Counted from the first letter of the stretch, positions 1-5,800 are shown. The stretch: 6,978 bases of DNA from Promethearchaeota archaeon (GCA_016839385.1 JAEOUK010000655.1:1-6978); one strand, 5' to 3'. Numbers and translations: made by a program. Notes: generated from the letters alone by a model not told the origin.

Positions 1-2
1 CA

Positions 3-170
3 CTCTCAAAGGGAGAAGTTTTAACTGATTTGGTACCTAAAGTCTATCCAGGATTTTTTTATTGGAAATTTTTAGTAAAACCTCTTTTAAAAATGAGTAC
101 AAAAAGCTGGCGCCGAGTAGCAGAAGCAAACGGTCAAAATGTTGATGCTAAACCTTACTTAGACCAATAA
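3..170 (+). CDS. C-terminal fragment of an unidentified protein (5' end outside window)
   Basis: An open frame enters from the left edge and ends at TAA 168-170, giving 55 residues. The peptide is coherent protein-like sequence: TDLVPKVYPGFFYWKF, then a hydrophobic/basic stretch LVKPLLK, then STKSWRRVAEANG and a tail ending DAKPYLDQ. Codon usage is ordinary for this window, and no stop interrupts the frame from base 3 onward. The aromatic patch followed by a basic helix could be the C-terminal helix of a Rossmann-type or flavodoxin-like oxidoreductase, but no diagnostic motif lies in the visible part, so no function is assigned. A T8 tract follows 17 bases after the stop, consistent with the end of a transcription unit. 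I am confident that it is coding, not of what it does. Confidence 0.75.
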   Translation, partial: LSKGEVLTDLVPKVYPGFFYWKFLVKPLLKMSTKSWRRVAEANGQNVDAKPYLDQ

Positions 171-187
171 TTCATTTGAATAAATCC

Positions 188-195
188 TTTTTTTT
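188..195 (+). terminator. Poly-T tract after the left-edge gene
   Basis: Eight consecutive T residues, followed within 20 bases by further T-rich sequence, start 17 bases after the TAA at 168-170. Archaeal RNA polymerase commonly terminates at such T-runs without needing a hairpin. No convincing stem precedes it; the short ATTCA/TGAAT repeat at 170-181 has only a 2-base loop. Confidence 0.5.
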
Positions 196-250
196 AATCA
201 AATTTTATTTTAAGTTTCAGAAAATTCTGTGTTCGTCGATAAACTATACA

Positions 251-258
251 TTATATAA
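251..258 (+). promoter_or_regulatory. TATA box of the beta-helix protein gene
   Basis: TTATATAA is a good archaeal TATA element. A start of transcription about 25 bases downstream falls near 278-282, giving a leader of about 25 bases that contains the AAAGGT ribosome binding site and the ATG at 306. This makes the TTG at 279 unlikely as a start codon, since it would sit at or before the transcript's 5' end. Confidence 0.55.
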
Positions 259-274
259 AGATCTAAAGCGATAA

Positions 275-290
275 TCTATTGCAAAATAGA
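275..290. repeat. 6-bp inverted repeat over the predicted transcription start
   Basis: TCTATT (275-280) and AATAGA (285-290) are exact reverse complements separated by GCAA. It overlaps the transcription start predicted from the TATA box and lies just before the ribosome binding site at 293-298. It could be an operator half-site pair or a small 5' hairpin. In AT-rich DNA a 6-bp arm repeat is not rare, so a chance origin is quite possible. Confidence 0.35.
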
Positions 291-305
291 CCAAAGGTTT
301 TTTTT

Positions 306-2867
306 ATGATTTCTAAGTCAAACAAACTTGTATTTTTATTTATGATAGTGTTATTATTGCCTTTATTTTCTAATTTTGATAGCATTATAATAAACAAATT
401 TACTCCTAATCCAAAAATCTTGAAGATTTCAGCACAATTCACTGAATCCTTTATTCATGTTAATGGTAATTGGTCTGACATGACCAGTTATGATTGGTGT
501 AGTGGTGATGGGTCTTGGGATAATCCTTACACAATCGAAAACGTAACAATTAACGCTAGTAATTCAGTTATTGGGATTGGGATCTTAATTGAGAATTCCA
601 TAAACGATTATTTTAAGGTTCAAAACTGCATGATATTCAATGTCGCACCAAATAACAATTATGGTGGAATAAAGATGAACAATGTTACCAATGGAACTCT
701 TTATCGCAACAATTGTTCTAATAATGGGAGGAGTGGAATTTTACTTTCTTCTTGTCTTAATTGCACAATTGCAGAAAACCATGTAAATTATAATGGGGGA
801 TTGAATGCAGATAATTACGCTGCACTTAGACTTGTTATCAATTGCCATAATAATACTATTTCCGGTAATACAGTAAATAATAATAATGCAAATGGGATAC
901 AACTGAGAGAAAACTGTGTTAATAATACAATTTTGGAGAATACTGTTATTGATAATGGTGAATTTGGTATCGATTTATGGACTAATTGCAACTACAACAA
1001 TGTTACAAATAATATTGCAGTCGGAAGTGGAAGAAATGGAATTAACACTCGCACATCTTATTCAAATTCTATTTCTGAGAATTATCTCTACAACAATACA
1101 TTTCTGGGAATAAATTGTATGGGCACATCAAATACCGTTAAAAACAATACCGCTAGTGGTAATTATCATGGTATACAAGTTTATCAAGCAACTAATAGTA
1201 ATATCAGTTCTAACACCGTAGATGATAACATTTATTCCGGACTACTTGTGTTTTATTCAAATAACAATAATGTTACAGGAAATATAGCAAATTGTAATGG
1301 TGAATATGGTATTTTTTGTATCTGGTCTGATTGGAATAATATATCACAAAATACGCTAGAAAATAATTTATTAATTGGGATGTCTGTAGAAGAGTCTAAT
1401 TATAACACAATTAACAACAATTCGATAAACAACCACGATTTAGGAATTGGATTGAAACAAAGTAGCTCCAATTATGTTTTAGACAACAGTCTTAGTCACA
1501 ATAACTATTGTATTTTTGAATTCGAATCTACAGGTAATGAATTGCTAAACAATAATTGTTCTACTCCATCCATACAAACACCGTTTTATATAGATGACCT
1601 TGAGGTTGGAATTGGGGCACATAATTGGACTTGGGCTTTGAATCAAGGATTATGTTCGGGTTCTGGTTTAGCAAGCGATCCATACATAATTGATAATTTG
1701 AAAATCAGTGCTTTTAGGATGACAAATGGTATTGATATCAGAAATTCAGACGCTTACTTCATCATCAAAAATTGCACGATATATCATTCAGATTATTTTG
1801 ATTCGACGGGTGGAATTAAATTCTCGAATGTCACCAACGCACAAATTATAGAGAATAATTGTTCCTATAATTTCGGTAATGGAATTTATTTGTTCGAATA
1901 TTGTGATGATAATATAATCTCAGGGAATATAGCTAGCAAAAATTCTGAATCGGGTATTTTTATTGATGATGAGTGCACCAATAACACAATTTCACATAAC
2001 TTAGTTGACAATAATAAAGAAGCAGGAATTTTACTTGGAAGGGGGGGAGATGCTAGCTGTTATAATAATTCAATCTCTGAAAATACTGTTCGGAATAACG
2101 ATTGGGGTATCCGCATTGTGCAAGCATGTCATAATTCAAAAATCTTAAACAACTTTGTAGGTGGGAATAATGACGGAATATCTTTAGATGGAAATAATCT
2201 AGATTACACTGAAATCACTGAAAATATAATACGGGATAATATCAGAGGATTGTATATTTCACCTGGTTCCTCTAATAATACAATCACAAGAAACTTCTTC
2301 GTCGGGAATAGTCTCCATGCACAAGATCAAGGATCAGATAATAAATGGAATAGCAGTACTATTGGTAATTACTGGGATAACCACACTGGTCCTGATATCG
2401 CCCCACAAGATGGAATAGTAGATACACCCTATATTTATATTACAGGTCTAGCGGGAAGTATTGATTACCTGCCTATAGCAGAAGATGGTCCACCTCAAAT
2501 AAACATTCTATCGCCTTTGGAAGGTTCTCAATTCGGTAAAAAAGCTCCAGAATTTGAGATTGAAGTCTTTGATTTATATGTGGATGAAATGTGGTATACT
2601 GTCGATGGTGGTTTACATAATTGTACATTTATCGTTAATGGATCAATCGCACATGGAGTATGGGATATTTTACCAAATGGGGATGTGACGATTCGATTTT
2701 ATGCCCGAGACATTAGAGGAAATGTCGGATTTAAAGATATAATAGTCATAAAAAATGTACTACAAATAGTTCCGTTCGTAGTAGGGATAATTCTGAGTTT
2801 CTGTGTCGCAGGATTGATCATTTTTCTTGGAGAGAGAGAACAAAAACGTGGAATTGAATCAAAATGA
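306..2867 (+). CDS. Secreted, membrane-anchored NosD-like right-handed beta-helix protein with two modules
   Basis: This is an 853-residue cell-surface protein, numbered from ATG 306. I prefer this start over TTG 279 because AAAGGT (293-298) lies 7 bases upstream and residues 1-25 then form a clean signal peptide (hydrophobic core 8-21, LVFLFMIVLLLPLF). Residues about 50-420 and 430-725 are right-handed parallel beta-helix made of Asn-rich rungs of about 24 residues ending in patterns like NNTISGN and NNTILEN. The second module ends with the NosD-type close GNYWDNHTGPD (687-697), DGIVDTPY (702-709) and DYLPI. Residues about 729-816 form a beta-rich Ig-like domain. A hydrophobic span at 818-842 and a charged tail EREQKRGIESK give an Nout-Cin anchor. 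About 28 N-X-S/T sequons fit an extracellular, possibly glycosylated protein. Such proteins may bind carbohydrate or mediate adhesion; NosD itself serves nitrous oxide reductase maturation, and nothing here (no nos genes) supports that role. Fold confidence is high, function unknown. Confidence 0.9.
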   Translation: MISKSNKLVFLFMIVLLLPLFSNFDSIIINKFTPNPKILKISAQFTESFIHVNGNWSDMTSYDWCSGDGSWDNPYTIENVTINASNSVIGIGILIENSINDYFKVQNCMIFNVAPNNNYGGIKMNNVTNGTLYRNNCSNNGRSGILLSSCLNCTIAENHVNYNGGLNADNYAALRLVINCHNNTISGNTVNNNNANGIQLRENCVNNTILENTVIDNGEFGIDLWTNCNYNNVTNNIAVGSGRNGINTRTSYSNSISENYLYNNTFLGINCMGTSNTVKNNTASGNYHGIQVYQATNSNISSNTVDDNIYSGLLVFYSNNNNVTGNIANCNGEYGIFCIWSDWNNISQNTLENNLLIGMSVEESNYNTINNNSINNHDLGIGLKQSSSNYVLDNSLSHNNYCIFEFESTGNELLNNNCSTPSIQTPFYIDDLEVGIGAHNWTWALNQGLCSGSGLASDPYIIDNLKISAFRMTNGIDIRNSDAYFIIKNCTIYHSDYFDSTGGIKFSNVTNAQIIENNCSYNFGNGIYLFEYCDDNIISGNIASKNSESGIFIDDECTNNTISHNLVDNNKEAGILLGRGGDASCYNNSISENTVRNNDWGIRIVQACHNSKILNNFVGGNNDGISLDGNNLDYTEITENIIRDNIRGLYISPGSSNNTITRNFFVGNSLHAQDQGSDNKWNSSTIGNYWDNHTGPDIAPQDGIVDTPYIYITGLAGSIDYLPIAEDGPPQINILSPLEGSQFGKKAPEFEIEVFDLYVDEMWYTVDGGLHNCTFIVNGSIAHGVWDILPNGDVTIRFYARDIRGNVGFKDIIVIKNVLQIVPFVVGIILSFCVAGLIIFLGEREQKRGIESK
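468..773 (+). repeat. First copy of a duplicated protein module (N-terminal part)
   Basis: Residues 55-156 of the beta-helix protein run: NWS, CSGDG, DNPYTIEN, GI-I-NS, YF-V-NC, GGIKMNNVTN, NNCSNNG, GILL, C, TIAEN. The same order of motifs recurs 385 residues later (second copy at 1623-1928). It is a protein-level duplication; the DNA has diverged. Confidence 0.7.
1623..1928 (+). repeat. Second copy of the duplicated protein module
   Basis: Residues 440-541 of the beta-helix protein carry NWT, CSGSG, SDPYIIDN, GI-I-NS, YF-I-NC, GGIKFSNVTN, NNCSYN, GIYL, C, IISGN, matching the first copy (468-773) motif by motif. This suggests that the gene arose by internal duplication of a whole beta-helix domain with its cap, not only by rung-by-rung growth. 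Confidence 0.7.
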
Positions 2868-2901
2868 TACTAGAACGAATAGATTAGGTAATACCCGATT
2901 A

Positions 2902-2953
2902 GTTTCTTTCTTTTTATTTCTCCTTAAATATTAGATAGAATATTCATTTTTTT
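2902..2953 (+). terminator. T-rich termination region after the beta-helix gene
   Basis: The stretch beginning about 35 bases after the TGA at 2865-2867 is strongly T-rich (TTTCTTTCTTTTTATTTC), and a T7 run follows at 2947-2953. There is no strong stem before either tract. Archaeal T-run termination is the likely mechanism; which tract is used cannot be read from the sequence. Confidence 0.4.
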
Positions 2954-3010
2954 ATATTTAATCGAATGTTTTGCTTTAATTTTCAATCGTATCAGATTTT
3001 CTAAAGAACT

Positions 3011-3036
3011 AGAAATTAGATTTTGGATTAATTTCT
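3011..3036. repeat. 8-bp inverted repeat in the 2868-3136 intergenic region
   Basis: AGAAATTA (3011-3018) and TAATTTCT (3029-3036) are exact reverse complements around a 10-base spacer. It sits about 35 bp upstream of the candidate TATA element for the next gene. It is AT-only apart from one G-C pair, so an RNA stem would be weak and a DNA-binding site is as plausible as a hairpin. The rest of the 269-bp gap holds T-rich sequence and no supported gene. Confidence 0.3.
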
Positions 3037-3070
3037 GAATTTGGAAATGGGGATAGGTGAACCCAAGTAC

Positions 3071-3079
3071 ATTAAATAA
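3071..3079 (+). promoter_or_regulatory. Candidate TATA element for the desulfoferrodoxin-like gene
   Basis: ATTAAATAA lies about 60 bases before the ATG at 3137. Transcription would start near 3100, leaving a leader of 30-40 bases that carries AAGG (3124-3127) 9 bases before the ATG. The T-rich stretch 3101-3113 offers alternatives, so this is only a best guess. Confidence 0.3.
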
Positions 3080-3136
3080 CGAAACTCCTTTAGGACATAG
3101 TTTTTAACTTTTTCAAATACAATAAGGCAAAACACA

Positions 3137-3613
3137 ATGAAAATACGAAATTGGATCTCTATTGTTCTTCTTTCGATTCTATTAATTATAGGAGTAATTT
3201 ATCTTGGTCGAACAGTTATAGCTGATTCTCCAGATAAGATGAATCTTTCTTATGATCCCTATAATTCCATTCTTATGGTCAATATTACTCATCCAGTTGA
3301 GGATAATACGACGCATTACATATCTGGAGTAAAAGTATGCCTCCGAGAGGATGTTTTTAAAGAATATAATTATACAAGTCAGCCCACTAATGAGATATTT
3401 CAATATTATTTTAAACTCGAGGCTAATTCGGGAGATAAAATCAAAGTTGGTGCGTATTGTAACTTAGGTGGAGAGATTCATGAAGATATCTTTGCAGGAA
3501 GTCGTTACACATCCTTAGATATTCCGGGTTTTGAATTTTTATTGATAATCTTTTCCTTATCTACAATTCTGACTATCATTGTTGTGTATAAGAAAATACA
3601 AGGGATAAAATAG
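3137..3613 (+). CDS. Small surface protein with a desulfoferrodoxin/superoxide-reductase-like ectodomain and IPGFE-type C-terminal anchor
   Basis: This 158-residue protein has a hydrophobic N-terminal segment (7-24; signal or anchor), an ectodomain at about 30-125, and a C-terminal segment beginning IPGFEF (129-134), a hydrophobic helix to about 150, and a basic end YKKIQGIK. The ectodomain carries HP (52-53), HYI (60-62), YTSQPT (79-84), GDKI (99-102) and AYCNLGG (106-112). The order HP...HYI...CN.xG matches the iron-binding C-terminal domain of superoxide reductase, where two His and one Cys of those motifs bind iron. Here the usual CNLHG is CNLGG, so the last His ligand is missing, and the two histidines are 8 rather than about 6 residues apart; H115 follows the Cys by 7. 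Superoxide reductase activity is therefore doubtful; another metal site, electron-transfer role or purely structural fold is possible. AAGG (3124-3127) is the ribosome binding site. The gene ends 3 bp from the convergent gene's stop codon. Confidence 0.8.
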   Translation: MKIRNWISIVLLSILLIIGVIYLGRTVIADSPDKMNLSYDPYNSILMVNITHPVEDNTTHYISGVKVCLREDVFKEYNYTSQPTNEIFQYYFKLEANSGDKIKVGAYCNLGGEIHEDIFAGSRYTSLDIPGFEFLLIIFSLSTILTIIVVYKKIQGIK

Positions 3614-3616
3614 CAC

Positions 3617-4243
3617 CTATTTCTTAAATAACAATTCCCACATAGGTAGTTCGTCGAGTGAAATTGTAATTTTCTTTAATACTTCAAAACCGAGTTTTTC
3701 GTAAAACTTTACATTTCCCTCTGTTGCTGTTTCAAGATACACGGGTACTTTATTAGATAATGCATCCAACATTGATTTCACTAGATTAAATCCATGTCCT
3801 TGCCGTTGGTAATCTGGATGAATTCCTAATGTAATTAAATAAACATAATTCCGCCCTTTCATGAATGTCCTTCTGTCTTTTTCCATTTTATGAAATGCAT
3901 GATTAATCTTTAATCCGGTTTTTAACCCTATTTTCATACCCAAAAGTAAACTTTGGCTACGAATAAGCCGAAGAACGGTCATATCAGTGTAAGGAGTACC
4001 AACCCATAATGCAGCTCCTTGGATCTCATCACTAGGTGCATATCCAACTCCATAATAAAGGACATATTTTAGGGGAACACTGAAGACATAAGGGTATCTA
4101 TCAGGGGATGTTTCTAAAATTCGACTCCAGATAGGATCTTTTTCAAATGCTCTTGCAAGTGCGAAATTTGTCCTTTCATAATCTGCTTCAGTAATTTTAT
4201 ACAAATTTGGTAAGTTTGGGAGGTGAACGATTGATCTAACCAT
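3617..4243 (-). CDS. GNAT-family N-acetyltransferase
   Basis: This 208-residue cytoplasmic enzyme is predicted to transfer an acyl group from a CoA thioester to an amine. The N-terminal part has the ALARAFEKDP pattern (28-37) typical of one GNAT group ('a.aF..DP'). Motif A is YLITLGIHPDYQRQGHG (135-151), with the CoA pyrophosphate-binding loop Q-R-Q-G-H-G at 146-151 followed by a helix. Motif B is PVYLETATEGNVKFYEKLGF (167-186), where the Asn and the Tyr in FYEKLGF are the usual conserved positions. No transmembrane segment or signal peptide is present. The substrate cannot be inferred. No ribosome binding site precedes ATG 4243, but a TATA-like box is centred about 25 bp upstream, so the mRNA is probably leaderless. 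It is convergent with the desulfoferrodoxin-like gene and divergent from another GNAT gene. Confidence 0.9.
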   Translation of the reverse strand: MVRSIVHLPNLPNLYKITEADYERTNFALARAFEKDPIWSRILETSPDRYPYVFSVPLKYVLYYGVGYAPSDEIQGAALWVGTPYTDMTVLRLIRSQSLLLGMKIGLKTGLKINHAFHKMEKDRRTFMKGRNYVYLITLGIHPDYQRQGHGFNLVKSMLDALSNKVPVYLETATEGNVKFYEKLGFEVLKKITISLDELPMWELLFKK

Positions 4244-4262
4244 ACATAAGTGATAGTGGATT

Positions 4263-4272
4263 GATATTAAAA
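4263..4272 (-). promoter_or_regulatory. TATA box for the minus-strand GNAT gene
   Basis: On the minus strand this reads TTTTAATATC, centred about 25 bp before the A of the ATG at 4243. That is the spacing between TATA box and transcription start in Archaea, so the transcript would begin at or next to the start codon. The absence of a Shine-Dalgarno sequence there agrees. Confidence 0.5.
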
Positions 4273-4305
4273 TTTCGAGGTTACTGGATATGTCTAATTT
4301 AGCAT

Positions 4306-4319
4306 GATTTAAGATTTAA
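4306..4319 (+). promoter_or_regulatory. Tandem GATTTAA repeat, candidate TATA region for the plus-strand GNAT gene
   Basis: GATTTAA occurs twice head to tail. Its TTTAAG core is a plausible weak TATA element, placing transcription start near 4335 with a leader of about 20 bases that contains the strong ribosome binding site at 4341-4349. Whether the duplication matters is unknown. Confidence 0.35.
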
Positions 4320-4340
4320 GAAGAAATAATCTGTACCAAC

Positions 4341-4349
4341 AAGGTGGAT
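4341..4349 (+). promoter_or_regulatory. Strong ribosome binding site that decides the start of the plus-strand GNAT gene
   Basis: AAGGTGGAT is close to the archaeal consensus GGAGGTGAT. It overlaps the upstream ATG at 4348 and so cannot serve it, but the AGGTGG core ends 9 bases before the ATG at 4357. This selects 4357. Confidence 0.65.
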
Positions 4350-4356
4350 GAATCCT

Positions 4357-5103
4357 ATGGAAAATATAGTTCAAAATTTTGAGAAGTTGTCAATAAATGC
4401 AATTCCTGCAAAACGAATAGTGTTCTATCATGGATGGATCGTTCAATTGGATAAAGGTTACAAAGATCGAGCAAATAGCGTCTACCCACTTTACATTTCT
4501 GATTTACCAAAAGAACATATGGTGGAGTATTGCGAGAACTTGAATTCACGGTATAACATCCGACCAAGGTTTAAAGTGACTGAATATTCTCATCCTCTTG
4601 ACTTAGATTACTATCTGAATTCTCTGGGGTACAAAAAATACAGTGAGACTAGTTTCCAAACATTAGATTTATCCAACTACCCTGTAACATCATTATCCAG
4701 TAACTTTTTTTCATCCAATGAACTATCTCCTTCTTGGTTTGAATATTATTGTACTTGGAATAGTATTCCTGAAGAACAACAATCTATAGTAAGGGATATT
4801 TGGGAACGAGTTAGTGTAGGCTTCTCCTTTTGTCAATTAAAACATCAAAAACGCACTGTGTGTATTGGATTTATGGTTCAAATAGATAATATATGTGGAA
4901 TTTTTGGAATAACAACTGATCCAAATGAACGACGTCAAGGACATGGAAAACGATTTATGGTTCAATTTCTCTCTTTCGCTACTCTGAAAAACAATAAAAC
5001 TTGTTTTCTACAAGTAGAGACGGCTAATATCCCTGCAATTGAATTATATACAAAACTTGGGTTTGAAGAACAATATCGATATTGGTATCGGAAAAAAAAG
5101 TAA
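4357..5103 (+). CDS. GNAT-family N-acetyltransferase of the RANSV-motif type
   Basis: This 248-residue cytoplasmic enzyme is a predicted acyl-CoA-dependent N-acyltransferase. The start at ATG 4357 is chosen over ATG 4348 because AAGGTGGAT overlaps the latter. The N-terminal half has GWIVQLDKGYKDRANSVYPL with RANSV at 38-42, recalled as a signature of a two-part GNAT subfamily in which this segment packs against the catalytic domain. The C-terminal catalytic half has FGITTDPNERRQGHGKRF, with the CoA loop RRQGHG at 192-197. The end is VETANIPAIELYTKLGF, with VETAN at 220-224 and LGF at 234-236, followed by EQYRYWYR, a frequent family ending. Its substrate is unknown. It differs in subfamily from the divergent GNAT across the 113-bp promoter region, so the two are not a recent duplication. 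The last codons (KKK) overlap the T-run terminator of the opposing gene. Confidence 0.9.
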   Translation: MENIVQNFEKLSINAIPAKRIVFYHGWIVQLDKGYKDRANSVYPLYISDLPKEHMVEYCENLNSRYNIRPRFKVTEYSHPLDLDYYLNSLGYKKYSETSFQTLDLSNYPVTSLSSNFFSSNELSPSWFEYYCTWNSIPEEQQSIVRDIWERVSVGFSFCQLKHQKRTVCIGFMVQIDNICGIFGITTDPNERRQGHGKRFMVQFLSFATLKNNKTCFLQVETANIPAIELYTKLGFEEQYRYWYRKKK

Positions 5104-5109
5104 AAAAAA
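5092..5109 (-). terminator. Double poly-T terminator of the 5114-5800 membrane gene
   Basis: On the minus strand, T8 starts 4 bases after the TAA and a second T8 follows two bases later (AC spacer). This is a strong archaeal T-run terminator. It lies inside the last codons and stop of the convergent plus-strand GNAT gene, whose lysine codons supply the A-run on the other strand. Confidence 0.6.
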
Positions 5110-5113
5110 TGAT

Positions 5114-5800
5114 TTATTTTCGTTTTCGTAACTTTGTTAAAGCAAATATCAGAATCCCAGCAGCTATTAGTAGACAGCCTAATCCAATTTGTATTGCTTC
5201 AATCATCCCGTAACTCATATAGAGGTCAGCAGCAGCCATCATATGTGAAGGACCTACAATTATGGATTGGATCGCAATTAGCACTCCGGGGAAGAATAAT
5301 ACAGCAGCTGTGACGTTTTGACCTTTCTTAACTCGTTTTACATTACCAATATTTGATGCTTTAAATGTTGGATAGAAAATTGCTAATAGAATGATAACAA
5401 TTCCCCAAAGAATTGTTCTCATGTAACTTGGTGTACCACCTCCATTTATGTACAGAAGGACCCATGGTACAAATCCTGAAACAACTCCCAATATGGCTGT
5501 AAACAAGGTCAGTCCCCAAAATACCTTCCATCGTGCAAATAATGCAACGATACAAAGGATTCCTAAAATGCTGGCTGCCCATGTTGCATAGTTCGCAATG
5601 ACATAATAAAGATTATACTGGGTTATAACCTGGAATAGAATATATGAACTCAGTTCCATAATCTCTTCTTCCTCTAAAATCCACAGTCTTTCAGGATGAT
5701 ATAGCGGACACATCGCTCCGTATGCTGACATGAGCCCGATTAATACTGCTAAAATTAATACTACAACTAACGATACTTTTTTTCCTACGCCGTTTGCCAT
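5114..5800 (-). CDS. Six-pass membrane protein of unknown function
   Basis: This is a 228-residue protein starting at ATG 5800 (MANGVGKK). TTG 5809 is rejected because AAGGAAG (5810-5816) abuts it but lies 9 bases before the ATG. Six likely membrane helices lie at about 8-29, 65-88, 94-117, 128-144, 164-183 and 200-221. A larger loop between helices 1 and 2 contains a cysteine and the acidic EEEE at 43-46, a basic loop at about 153-161 (VKRVKK) lies between helices 4 and 5, and the C-terminus is basic (KLRKRK). By the positive-inside rule the termini and the basic loop are cytoplasmic and the acidic loop is outside. No catalytic or transport motif was recognised. It resembles the upstream gene's product in helix layout and in spaced motifs (W near helix 2, TP between helices 3 and 4, VLF at helix 5), suggesting distant homology. 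It probably has its own promoter at 5834-5847 and may also be reached by read-through. Confidence 0.8.
   Translation of the reverse strand: MANGVGKKVSLVVVLILAVLIGLMSAYGAMCPLYHPERLWILEEEEIMELSSYILFQVITQYNLYYVIANYATWAASILGILCIVALFARWKVFWGLTLFTAILGVVSGFVPWVLLYINGGGTPSYMRTILWGIVIILLAIFYPTFKASNIGNVKRVKKGQNVTAAVLFFPGVLIAIQSIIVGPSHMMAAADLYMSYGMIEAIQIGLGCLLIAAGILIFALTKLRKRK

Noticed and set aside
3..170. Assigning the left-edge fragment to short-chain dehydrogenases or flavodoxin-like oxidoreductases
   Set aside because: Only the C-terminal 55 residues are visible and they contain no cofactor or catalytic motif; any family name would be a guess.
170..181. ATTCA-TT-TGAAT repeat as a terminator hairpin before the T8 tract
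   Set aside because: A 2-base loop cannot close an RNA hairpin; the T-run alone is the better explanation.
279..305. N-terminal extension of the beta-helix protein from TTG 279
   Set aside because: The codon sits at the predicted transcription start, lacks a ribosome binding site, and puts a polar peptide before an otherwise normal signal sequence.
916..1113. Alternative-frame ORF within the beta-helix gene, and similar overlapping frames elsewhere (e.g. minus strand 3182-3403, 4355-4567, 5361-5582, 6277-6537; plus strand 5831-6013, 6424-6675)
   Set aside because: Each lies across a well-supported gene in another frame or strand, with no domain, ribosome binding site or plausible composition of its own.
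306..2867. Calling the beta-helix protein nosD, a nitrous oxide reductase maturation factor
   Set aside because: The shared features are the repeat fold and closing motif only; no nos genes or copper-site proteins are nearby, and many archaeal surface proteins share this fold.
3047..3079. Short ORF ATG GGG ATA GGT ... TAA encoding 10 residues
   Set aside because: No ribosome binding site, no recognisable peptide, and it overlaps the candidate TATA element of the next gene; most likely chance.
3137..3613. Calling the small surface protein a functional superoxide reductase
   Set aside because: The last His ligand in CN.HG is Gly and the His-His spacing differs, so activity cannot be claimed.
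3617..5103. The two GNAT genes as a recent duplication or toxin-antitoxin pair
   Set aside because: They belong to different GNAT subfamilies with unrelated N-terminal halves, are divergent rather than in an operon, and no DNA-binding antitoxin gene is present.
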